DNA of 64,000 bases, from contig CM060190.1 of NCBI GenBank assembly GCA_030549335.1, positions 69,330,118 to 69,394,117 on the forward strand, in the 5' to 3' direction. The notes under the pieces were generated by a model, which had not been told where the DNA came from, ran no database searches, and saw nothing but the letters and a program-made list of their open reading frames with translations. This document shows positions 1-10,909 of the stretch, one piece after another (positions within the stretch are counted from its first letter, which is position 1; each line of letters starts with the position of its first letter). The position numbers were made by a program, and so were the translations under genes. The DNA comes from Pontederia crassipes. Lineage: Eukaryota > Streptophyta > Magnoliopsida > Commelinales > Pontederiaceae.

Positions 1-540
1 AAAACTAGACATTCTCTGCACTGACCGATCGGTATTCCAGCGGTAAGTCGACCGTCCTACACTATTTTGAGCATAATTTTTTACACAATTATTTAAATGA
101 GATGATTTTTTTATTCTATGAAAAAGTAACAAAATTTTTTACAACTTTGATATTTATCATTCATCTAAAATCTAATGAGACCATAGTCAAATATTGATTC
201 AAAGTTTTACAAAAATTTGTCCATTTTAAATAATACATTTTGGACCTTTACTCTTTTATTCATAACTTGTCATATCAATATCCAAATGATATGATTTTTT
301 ATTCTATGAAAAGGTGACAGAATTCTTTACAATTTTGATATTCATCTCTTAATATAAATCTTATGAAAACATAGACAATTATTAAACGAAAGTTTAACGC
401 TTGAAACAACTCATTTCTATTTAAACATTTTTGGCATATAATTCTAATCTTTCGAAGTTTGTATCATAAAAATATAATTATATATGACTTTAAAACTTTG
501 CTCCAACATGGGCGACCTACTTTGAAGGACGTTCGTCGAA
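1..540. other. AT-rich intergenic DNA, no gene seen
   Basis: AT-rich sequence with two loosely similar segments (around 95-215 and 275-390, both with a run resembling 'gatgattttttattctatgaaaa') that suggest an old duplication. No convincing exon or element boundary is visible. Confidence 0.5.
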
Positions 541-558
541 GATCGTCACAGAGTGGGG

Positions 559-1565
559 TCGACTACGCTTGCCGGCATAAGAGGAGGGGGGGGGGGGGGG
601 AGGGAGTCGCCCCTCCTTTTGCGACTACACTCGTCGACGCAATCGCAGAAGGGAGCGGGAGTCGACCTCCCCCTCTACAACTATGCTCATAAGCGCAAGG
701 GAGAGGGGGGGGGGGGGAGGGGGGTTCTCTGTGTCAGTGAGCAGCGAAAAGGGGCCCCCACCCCTTACCTATGCTAGCAAGCAACGAAAGCCGCTCCCCC
801 CCCCACCTCTCACGACTTCGCCCGGAAGAACGACAGGGGGCGAGGGGAGGTCACCACCCCCTCTGTGACCTCCGGGCGAGGTCGCAAAGGTGGCGTGTGA
901 CTCCCCCTTCCCGCCGGCGAGTGCAAGGAAGAAGGGATCCCCTCTTGTTCATTGGCCTCATGCCTTTCTCATTTTTTTTATTTTTTTAATGATGCCACAT
1001 CAAATGACTACTCTTACGTGGAGGAGAGAGAAACTCCACTACTCTTATGTCGGGGGGGGGGGGGGGGGCGCCCCTCCTTTTGCGACTACACTCGTCGACG
1101 CAATCGCAGAAGGGAGCGGAGGGGGGGGTCGCCCCTCCTTTTGCGACTACACTCGTCGACGCAATCACAGAAGGGAGCGGGGGGGGGGGGGGGGAGTCGA
1201 CCTCCCCCTCTACAAGTATGCTCATAGGCGCAAGGGAGGGAGGGGGTTCTCTACGTCAGTGAGCAGCAAAAAGGGGCCCCCACCCCTTACCTATGCTAGC
1301 AAGCGACGAAAGCTGCTCCCCCCCCCCACCGCTCACGACTTCGCCCGAAAGAACGACAGGGGGCGAGGGGAGGTCACCACCCCCTCTGTGACCTCCGGGC
1401 GAGGTCGCAAAGGTGGCGCGTGACTCGCCCTTCCCGTCGGCGAGTGCAAGGAAGAAGGGATCCCCTCTTGTTCTTTCGCCTCATGCCTTTCTCATTTTTT
1501 TATTTTTTTAATGATGCCACGTCAAATGACTACTCTTACGTGGAGGAGAGAGAAACTCCACCACG
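559..1565. repeat. G-rich tandem repeat, two ~500-bp units
   Basis: Two units lie in tandem, about 600-1018 and 1069-1555, sharing the same order of landmarks: a 'cgcccctccttttgcgac' block, a G-run, 'cctatgctagcaagc', a 'gaggtcaccaccccctctgtg' type block, and 'cgtggaggagagagaaac'. The second unit carries an additional internal duplication of about 62 bp (1069-1130 and 1131-1192). Uninterrupted G-runs reach about 12-18 nt. The open frames over it are rich in G, P and R and read through the repeat in several frames, so I treat them as non-coding. Confidence 0.8.
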
Positions 1566-1756
1566 TCGACACTTGATCGAACAATCACCTATCAAGGTCA
1601 AAAGGATAGTTGGTGAAATAAGTTAAAAGATGAAGGATAGTCTTTACAAAGTGAAGTTTGAAGATAGCGTTAGAAAAGAGTCCAAAATTGAAAAGTATTT
1701 GGTGAAATTTATCCACCCGATCTCACATATTTGAGAATAATATGTTAACCCTTTTA

Positions 1757-1986
1757 GGCCCAGTTTGATTGAAAGTTAATGAGTTCTAGAACAATATGTA
1801 TTTGTTATTACTTTGTTTATGTGATGAGAAGAACAATGATGTTCTTAGGTGGGACAAGAACAAAATCATCTCTTTTTTTTTGTTCCGTAATAATTAATGT
1901 GGGATCAATTTAAAAAATTGGTGTTTAGCAACAAAAGTGGGAATAAAACTTTATTCTTATGCATTATTCTCATACCAAATAGGGTC
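1757..1986. mobile_element. Tourist-like MITE (PIF/Harbinger type)
   Basis: A 230-bp element with imperfect terminal inverted repeats: the left end reads GGCCCAGTTTG and the right end, reverse-complemented, reads GACCCTATTTG. It is flanked on both sides by TTA (1754-1756 and 1987-1989), the 3-bp target duplication expected of PIF/Harbinger elements. There is no coding capacity. The short imperfect TIR leaves some doubt. Confidence 0.65.
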
Positions 1987-2039
1987 TTAGGGTCCACAGT
2001 TGTGGATCACATGAGATCGACACCAATGCTAAAGGCTCA

Positions 2040-2925
2040 CGGTTCAATCCCCTTCTTCGATTTGGTTCGTTGATTTTTGCTTCGACTGTGCTCACCCCTC
2101 CCTCCCCTCAAATAATCGCTTCTTCTCCATAGTACCTAAATGCTCCCCAGGCGTTGCCCTCATCAGAATGCTGCTACCCCAAACGCTACCGCCACTAGAA
2201 TATCGCTACCCTGGTCTCTGTTGTCGTCGTTGTCAGAATGCCCCTTCCCTGATGCCAACGCTGCTAAAATGACCCTGCCCTGCCACTAATATGAAATCTA
2301 GGGCATTGAAAAGTTCAATCTAGCGGCCCTTACTTTCTTCGCCGTTGGCATCGACATCGCCACAGCCCCAGACCCACCCTTGAACACAACCGTCCAAGAC
2401 GATAGAGGAGTGTCGTCGTTCTTCCCATTCTCGCTATCGATGGCAAGGAAGGAGACATGAAGACGCAGTGGTGGAGGCATCATGGAGAAAAAAGTAGTTC
2501 TGCTGCGTGCAATTTCGGCCATCAATGGCATGCCGACTCTCTTCCTCCTTCGCTTCCTTTTCTTCCTGTCTACAGTCGCTGACGCTATTGCTAGATTCAA
2601 GCCCTATGTTCCTTCGTTGCGTACCTCATCCTCCCACTGTTTCAAGAATGACATTGGAGGTGATCGGTTCATCCCCGTCCACGTTCCTGACTATGCCCAC
2701 TACTTTCCTATCACCAAGAAGTCGACGACGGATGACGATGGCACGAGCACGACAAATGTTGCGACAACATCTTTCACCTTGGACGACGCTGCCATTCACC
2801 GACGCGGATTATCCGTCGACGTTGTTGTTCACCGCCGTTGCCTTTGTCGCATGAGCTGTGTGAAATTAATTGTGAACCGAATCGAAGGAAATGCTAAACC
2901 AAATAAAAGAAGGGGTTGAACCACG
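2040..2925. mobile_element. Possible TIR element, ~0.9 kb
   Basis: The left end (2040-2067, cggttcaatccccttcttcg...) is an imperfect inverted copy of the right end (2897-2925, ...gaaggggttgaaccacg). The interior is a T/C-skewed, fairly GC-rich stretch with several overlapping frames, the longest being 145 codons on the plus strand (2482-2919) running into the right end. None resembles a known transposase. No clear target-site duplication was found. It could also be a decayed gene fragment between chance inverted repeats. Confidence 0.35.
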
Positions 2926-4835
2926 CACATGCTTATAAGAACCAAATAAAATTAATTCCACTGTTGGTCCACAGCTTCCTTATTTTTCGTGTATGATAAG
3001 AAGCACTAATCTACTTATGAATAGTAATCCCATCACATCTTTGTACGTTGCTTGTGTCGATTCCTCATCTTTTACCGTTTGCCTCAGTGTCCACGACGAC
3101 GATGACGAAAGAACAAGAATGCAGGTTCTTTAATTTCTTCTCATCTGCACGTGGCAGACAAGGGAAATGCACGAATCCCTGCCACTCGTTCTTACTTCTT
3201 ACGGTTAAATAAGTTTTTGCTGCCTTTTTAATATGGATCATAAAACTAAGAGCAATTAATGTACAAAGGAAAACACGATTTGCGATGCAGCATGTATGCA
3301 TGCTATATATATCTATTTCCTTATATTTATACTACATACGTTACATATTCATGGGGGCCAAGGTAACTTGATTGGAATACAAAACAAGAAGCCAAGAAAC
3401 CCAAAACGGGGAAGTATCAAGAGGGAATGCAAGAGTCCAAACTCCAAAGCTCCTTGAAGAAAATGAATTCATTAAGTTATCACATAGTCTGCATACAAAA
3501 ATGAACTAGACCTAGAGGAGGGTGCTCCAGTGCTCCTCACAAAAAATGTGCTAGAAGTTGTGTGACCAAAATTTACGAGATAGTTTGCCAACGTAGACGG
3601 TGCGATAAAATAGTAGGCGCAAGTGCGGACAATATGCCTCAAAACATCTGTTAGAATGCCTCTTAGCCATCAAAGACAATGACAGACCTGGTTGATGATC
3701 TTGATGAGGATATCAGAATCCAAACAAATGTGAATCCAAAGCATACATATGAACACACGATCCAAAGCATACATATGAACACACGGTTTGTGTGTAGATG
3801 CATACATTGTAGAGCGAGGAGGATATCGAGCTCAGCTGCTCCATCCACTGTGCCATGCGTCTTCCTTTTATCTAACATTGGACGCTCATGGCGGACGCAC
3901 CCAATTGCAGATCATGAGCGGGAACACTCAATTGTATAAGTTTACTACTGCGATATTAAAAAATTACGGGAACCACTTCGCCCTTGCGAGGCTTGTTCTT
4001 GAGAGTCACATGAACAATATTAGTTTGAAACATCTATCTTTTTACTGGGTTAGAGGCCATGCGCCTAGGGGAAAAAAATTAATAAAGTTCAATTTCTTTC
4101 GGGAAAAAATGCACCAAACAAGAGAGCACACCAAGTTCGGACATTCTTGATAATGATTCCCAAGTCTGCATCTAACCTTTTTTATTTCAATTAACATTAT
4201 ACATCTACACCTTCTTTTTGTGAAAAAGAGAGTAATGTAGATTCATTAATGTATCCGCATTTATGTATCCGTACTGTGCTATTTCACATCTTTGCTCAAA
4301 TTTTCAGATAATATCACATTCATATGTTTGGACTTTGGCGGTTAACATGTTTTCCTTTGGGAACAGTCAAATTCATGAACGCAATTGGAAGAAATGACAT
4401 CTGGTAGAATGTAAACCAATTAGAACAAGTCAAGATTTCTTACCAAAATTTAGGGTTCATTGCAAAGATTCTTTTAAATTAGTTCATCGACCACCCTAAA
4501 ATTATAAGATATTTCTAACTATATATATTTTTTCAAACTTATAAATTGAAATATCCACATACCACCCAGAACATTTTTTTCTGTAACTTATAATTTTTAT
4601 TTATTCAATTACACTTTTACCTCTATTTGTTCTGATTTAAAAATATAAGGAAAATATTTTAATATTTACTGGTAAATTCTATATTTCTTATAAGTTAGTT
4701 TTCATGGGGCATGATTTTGTTACTATATTTTTTTACCAAATCTTTGGCAAAAGTATAATTAAATATATAAAATAATAAAAAAGTAACATATTAGGAAACA
4801 GAAGGTAACCCTTTATACTATACACATCTACAAGA

Positions 4836-4903
<68 letters not shown>

Positions 4904-6629
4904 TTGGGTCCAATTTTAGTGTTTCCTACCTCACCTTGTTCCTTATTTTTTACATTATCAAATCTTCATCAAACGGTTCATGATTAAATCTCTCAAATAA
5001 TTTATCATAGTTGGATAAAAATCTGATGGTGGAGACGATAGGAAAAGAAAACACCTAAATTTTTTTCATATAAAGTTACTTGTTTCTTAAATAATTTTAC
5101 TTGTTTCTTATCTTTTACACCATCAACAGTTCATGATTGAATCTTTTAAATAGTTTATCACCTTGGATGAAGATGATGGAGAAGATATTGACAATGGCGA
5201 TGACTTGTTGTAGAGTGGGTGCAGGGGTAACGGTTCTTTGTATGGTATGTATTTGTGTGCAAAACTATCATTAAAAAAACATGAAATGGTGAAGGTAAAT
5301 ACAAGATATTGTAATACCTTCTTACAAAATTGGATAAAAGTTTATGAAATGCTCAACTCGTTAAACAGCAAAGGAGGTTAGTTATGGAGTAGCGGAAAGA
5401 CCTCAGGCTTCTCTAATTCTCTATGCAGAAAGCAACTCCAATTGAACTTTTTCCAATAAGCTAAGAGGTATTTCAACAACATAAATATAAATCTAAAACT
5501 TTATTTTCACCAAAGGTCCCCCATTTCATCTAGTCTCATTTTGATCCTACAATTTTCTTTTGTAATCATTTAGTCCTTCAATTTATAATTTATTTTGTAC
5601 CAAAACGATCCGAATTGATGACTATAAATTTACCGGACCAAATTGTTTAAAATTACCGGACCAAATTGTTTACTGCTCATCTTACTTGCGGAGAGGACGG
5701 ATAGTATCCAATCAAATGGAACCCATCGTTTCAAGTATATTATAATACAAAATATCGGATTAATGCACCTCCAATTCTAGAGGAATGCGGAACGAATTTG
5801 GATCGTTGCATTATTTAATTGTATTATTATATGAACCTTTGATAAACCTCTAATGGTACATTAATCTCATACAATATATATTATATTAATATATAATCTT
5901 ATCTTCAAAATATAAAAAAATAAAAAGGAAGGGCCTCTCATCTTGTAAAAGCCTTTTCTTATTTTCATAATTTAAAATTAATATTCTACATTAATTGAAT
6001 ATATGTTGCATCCCATTTTCAAAATCTTTGTGCTCCGTTTTGTTCTCTTTTTTATTAAATCCTTTGGCATTTCAATATTCATATCATATATTCAATTAGT
6101 ATATGTTGTATTATATATTCATAATTTAGGTCCCTCTAGTCCATGTACGCCACCATTCTTACCGTCGAGATAATCAAGATTAAAATCTTAAGATCGAAAG
6201 TAACCATAAAATCAAAAATCTAAAATAGAATGAAGTCTTACCAGTAATTTTTTTAAAAATTTAATACTTATATAAGAATTAAATTTTTTTATGAACTTTA
6301 ATAATTTAGATTATAGATAATATTAACTTAGCTACAATCTTATTAAGACTTCTTACAAACTGCATATATATTATTTACGTAACAATAACTTAATATGAAT
6401 TAGCAAGAAACTAATAATAATATACTTAACATGGAATATTATTATATAAATAATGTTTAGTATCAATTAATATTAAATTTATTTTGTGAAGAATTATTTT
6501 AAAATTTTAATTAGAACCAATCATCTTTCCATATATCTGAAAATAATGTTGCACTTGATGATTTTTTGTAAAAAATGGAGGATTGAAAAAAAAATTTGAA
6601 ACAATATAGCCGGTAACTCCGCCTATGTT
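2926..6629. other. Intergenic DNA, no supported gene
   Basis: Mostly AT-rich. Short frames at 3679-4150 show no recognisable protein. Visible structure: an exact 26-bp tandem duplication (3734-3759 and 3760-3785), a CT/AT microsatellite (4841-4901), and 'ttagtcc...' type dispersed repeat sequence around 5510-5690. Confidence 0.5.
4841..4901. repeat. Compound microsatellite (CT)n(AT)n
   Basis: About 16 CT repeats followed directly by about 14 AT repeats. Seen directly in the sequence. Confidence 0.95.
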
Positions 6630-8598
6630 TTATAGCCGATCCCAAGCCCGAATAAAGGAGAAGGGTTGTGTCAGGCCCCGACAGCCAGCGTAAAACCATA
6701 TCGAATATATTGTGTTAATACTAGGTCGTTACCCGTAAATAACGCGCTGTACAGCTCAAGTACAGTGATAAGAGAGCAAGAGCCACTGCATCCTCACCTG
6801 AATGCAGTGTCAAATGAGCAAGGACTACCGCACTCTAATGGACGAAGGCGGTTAAAGAAGCTAGTTCATGAGACTAAGGTCAGATTGGACTCTTGGAACA
6901 TTGGGACGTTGAATGGGAAGCGTCTCGAGGTGGCACAAGTAATGGACTAGCGTAAGATTAATATCTTATGCTTGCAAGAAACTAAATGGATAGGAGAGGA
7001 AAGTAAAGAGATTAGGTTAAATGGTTCTAAACTTTGGTATACAGATAAGGTAAAGGACAGGAATGGTGTTGGTATTATCGCGGATACAAAATGGAGAAAG
7101 AATGTTGTGAAAGTTAAAAGGATTGAGAATCAAATCATATCCGTGAAAGTAATTGTTGAAAAAAAGAATATGAACATTATTAGTGCATATGCATCCCAAG
7201 TACGAACAGAATCACATCTCAAGGAGAAATTTTGGACAGATATGAAGAGTTTGATTGGAAATATACCAACAACCGAGAAAGTTTATATTAGGAGAGACCT
7301 TAATGAACATGTTGGTAAAGAGACAGGACCACATACAAGAGTTCATGATGATTTTAGTTTTGGAAAATTGAATGAGAAAGGACAAATTATTATTGATTTT
7401 TCTTTAGCATACGACCTTAAGATTATCAACACTTATTTTAGGAAGAGAGGAACATTTAATCACATACAAAAGTAAAACTCATAGGTCTCAAATCGATTTT
7501 TTTTGACAAGAAATATTGATAAAAGACCCTATACTAATTGCAAAGTAATTCTTGAACATGGAGTAACTACACAACATAGATTGTTAGTTCTTGATATGCA
7601 AATAAAATGTATAAAACCAAAATCTCGAACAATTTTTGATCAAAAAATCAAGTGGTGACAGTTAAAGGGAGAGAAGCGAGAGACTTTTAGAAGTAAGTTA
7701 TTAGAGAAAAGTGTGTGAAAATTATAAGAAGATGCTAATATCATGTGAGAAAATAGAACAAAAAATGTTGAAATGATTGCTAAAGCCATTTTAAGAGAAT
7801 CAAAAAATTTTGAATCACGAGATAAGGAAACTTGATGGTGGAATGAGGAGTTGTTTCAAGACGATACACTTGAACAATAGTTCTGACAATTGAGAAAAAT
7901 ATTGTTTGACGAAAAAAGAGGCTAAGAAGACAATTAGTGATGCCCGTACTAAAGCATATGAGGGATTTTATAAGAAGTTAAGGACAAATGTTGGTGAACA
8001 AAGGATTTACAAAATTGCAAAGAATAAAGAGGAGTCGAGAGATTTGAATCAAGTAAGATGCATAAAAAATAAAATTGACAAGATTTTAATTACTGATGAA
8101 GATATTAAGGACAGATGAGAAAAGTATTTCTATAAACTATTTAATAATTGATGTGAAAGTTCCCGTTATGATTTGAAGAACTTGACAGTTAACGAATATG
8201 AGTTCAATAAGTCATTTTATCGTAGAATTAAATTTTCGGAAGCTCTTAAAAAAATGGAGAATGATAAAATCGCTGGACCGGATGGTATACCAATTGAAGT
8301 TTAGAAATATTTAAAAGAAAAATGTGTGTAATGATTATGTAAATTATTTAATGAGATTTTACGATCGAAAAAGATGCCTGAGAAGATCATTAAATGCGCC
8401 AGTAAGAAAAGTAAATCAAATAGTCTGAAGTCCGATTAAAAGAGAAAGAGGGAGGCCAAGACGGACACTTGACGAACTAATAAAGCAAGATCTATTGATA
8501 AATAGTATACCGAAAGATTTGGTTACTAATAGAGCGAAATGACGTCGTATGATCCATGTAATCGACCCCACCTAGTGGGATAAAACTTTGTTGTTGTT
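6630..8598 (+). mobile_element. RTE-type LINE, decayed, RT core deleted
   Basis: The element begins near the 'gccgatcccaagcccg' block at about 6636 and ends in the TTG repeat at 8588-8598, typical of plant RTE elements. In order: an apurinic endonuclease domain from about 6880 to 7470 (LDSWNIGTLNGKR, then LCLQETKWIG with the catalytic Glu, then GVGIIAD), reverse transcriptase N-terminal sequence (about 7990-8390, with GPDGIPIE), then a direct jump to the C-terminal block ([12 protein letters not shown], about 8400-8570). The RT palm, including the catalytic Asp-Asp region, is missing, and stops and frameshifts interrupt the frame (for example the stop at 6948). It is a dead copy with no ORF1, as expected for the RTE clade. 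Confidence 0.85.
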
Positions 8599-10600
8599 TA
8601 GCATACGGGTACTATAAAAACGATCCTAATTTCAAAATCGAGATTGTATATTTCAAGTGGAATAATAAAATCATGCGATCAAAATGACGATCTTGATAAC
8701 TTTTTAACATTACTAATTAGAATTTTTTTTTTGGAAAGTGAAGTTAGAATTATTTTATTATAACTATCGATTGATTAACCAATTAATTACAAAATAAAAT
8801 TGAGATCAAAATAAGAAAGACAAAGATGAGAGACCATTGGTGAAAATTACTTCTAAATATTACACTCGACCGCTGTAAAAGAAATAGAGCTCACCTTTTG
8901 CACACCAAATTGAGTCGACTGAATACCTAGAGAACTTTCTGCATTTTTCAGTTATATTGTGAACTTGACAAACTTACTAGAGAACTTTACATAGAGTTAA
9001 ACATAGATCTAAGTTACAAAAGAATGGGAACTCACGACATGGTATGCCCACAAAGTGTGGGCACCGCTACAGATATAAGAAAAGAAAAACATCCCTAAAA
9101 GCAAAATGAGACCCTAGACTCATTCAGTAATGGTGACATTGGTAACAATATCTGAACATATCTACCTTCTACAGTTCTTAACTCAAAAAGAAATTAATTC
9201 ATTAATCGCCATAACATATGTAGAAAATGAACTTAGAAGACAAAAAGAGGTAGACAAACATTCTAAGGTAGGCAAATCAAAGTTGCTCATGCATACACGA
9301 CAAGAAGGTTCCACAGGTCGAATATGTATAGTTAATGCTATGAATGATGAAATGTAATCGACAAACCTCTTCTTCTGTCTTCAAGTATGCTAAAATAGAC
9401 TTAATCTCCACTTGAAATTCACCTCGGATACTGCAGAGCCATTTCAACACCAACACCAAGAGATATCTGTAAGTCCTAAAAGCCTGGTTCTGATCAACTG
9501 TGATAGTCAAGATGAAAGAAAAGAAAGTTCACAAAAATGGAATTTTCACAATATGACTTTTCGCATCAAGAACCACAAGAGTCAATGAGAGAAACAACAA
9601 TGGAAGAACCAAACTAGAAGTTAAAGAAAAGAAAATCAAAACCACAAGAAAAATGTTAATCATGTGACAAGGCTTTCACCACTCAATGTAGCTTTGTCGA
9701 GGCATAAAGTGCTTAGATGCAACATTTAACTCAAAATTGCTGTTCAAAACATTGTAAACAAAAAGGATTTTGAAATGCCATGACCTAAGGTCACGAAAAA
9801 GTCAACAAGTGAGGGTCCTAAAGAATGGTTGAATTGATACTCAAAATATCACCAGAACTCACCCTCAAGAAAAAAAATATGAGAACATGCATGGGCTTTG
9901 AAGTTTTTGGCAATATAATAGAATGCTCTATAAATGATTTCACGGAAGAAACTGACTACATAAAACAGACAGTGACAATAAACATTTATTATAAATACTA
10001 TGTAAACTATATCTCTTGGGAATTTGAAATTTTAATTATGAACTCGGGTGCATTATGAAACTCCCAAAACAGTCAACATAATAAAAATCTTTGGCTCATG
10101 TAAATAGATTCTTAATTCACACCATAATGATTGGCCCCAAGCTGAAACCTAGGGAAAGAATTTCTACAACATATAACATGACCTTCCAAGCACCTGTGCA
10201 GCAGTCAGATAAAAGTTGCATATCAGAGGAATATAATAGAGCAAATGGTCTTATAATTAGCTATAAATGGATAAGATGTTATTGTATGATGCCTTTAATG
10301 CATCCTATCTTATCATCAAAATCAAATAGTAAATTACCTTTATAATGGATACAACGATCAAATTCTTCGGATAAAAAAGAAGGAAGCCTCCTCTGATTCA
10401 CATCCTTCAATTTCTTGCAAACACAATGTGAAAATTAAAAAGGCATACCACCAATCATGAAAATAGTTTTACATGTATATCGTTTTAAATACCATGATTT
10501 GAAACATCTTACAATTTGGCACCAAAAAAGAAACATTACACACATCTTTCAAGTTGCCATGTGAAATTGTTGGTGCCAAAATAAGCTAATAAGCTTTAAC
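8599..10600. other. Intergenic DNA, nothing firm
   Basis: AT-rich flank between the LINE and the 3' end of the kinase gene. Two minus-strand segments look slightly exon-like (9363-9480; and 10338-10413, with an AG before and GTAAT after), but neither matches a family I recognise and they do not connect into a gene. Part of the right side may be 3'-UTR of the kinase gene. Confidence 0.4.
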
Positions 10601-10857
10601 TTACGATGCAGGTTGCATCAAAAGATGCACTTTTATGTTCATTGGTGACCAAGAAAGTCCTCCTGCAAGAGAATTTGTACTGTAGAGGATAGCAAGAGTT
10701 CTATGTTTTCTCCACCCGATCATCAAGGGTGCCTGCTGAAGAATAAATCAATGACGCCTGAAACTATCTCAAATTCCGCAACTTCATGTTGAATGCATGG
10801 CTCTCACCTCGATGCAAGTACTCTATCATGTCAAAGTACAGACAATTCGTCTGTGAC

Positions 10858-10909
10858 CACCACTTGTCCGTATGAACTCCCATCACCACTTGTCCGTATG
10901 AGCTCCCAA
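10858..10909. repeat. 26-bp tandem duplication in kinase 3'-UTR
   Basis: The 'caccacttgtccgtatgaac' block at about 10858 recurs 26 bp later with one change. It lies just downstream (minus strand) of the kinase stop codon, so it should be in the 3'-UTR. Confidence 0.8.

Noticed and set aside
459-1423. Long overlapping open frames, up to 177 codons
   Set aside because: They lie over the G-rich tandem repeat, are open in several frames because of base bias, and consist of G/P/R-rich repeats.
2040-2060. tRNA-like 'ggttcaatcc' box
   Set aside because: No acceptor or anticodon stem surrounds it; it belongs to the inverted repeat end. No tRNA gene was found anywhere in the window.
2482-2919. 145-codon frame that could be a secreted protein
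   Set aside because: It begins with a hydrophobic stretch but has no family resemblance, overlaps frames on both strands and sits within a probable TIR element.
10338-10413. Exon-like 76-bp segment on the minus strand (LKDVNQRRLPSFLSEEFDRC)
   Set aside because: It has plausible splice sites, but no neighbouring exons connect to it and the kinase gene already ends at 10910.
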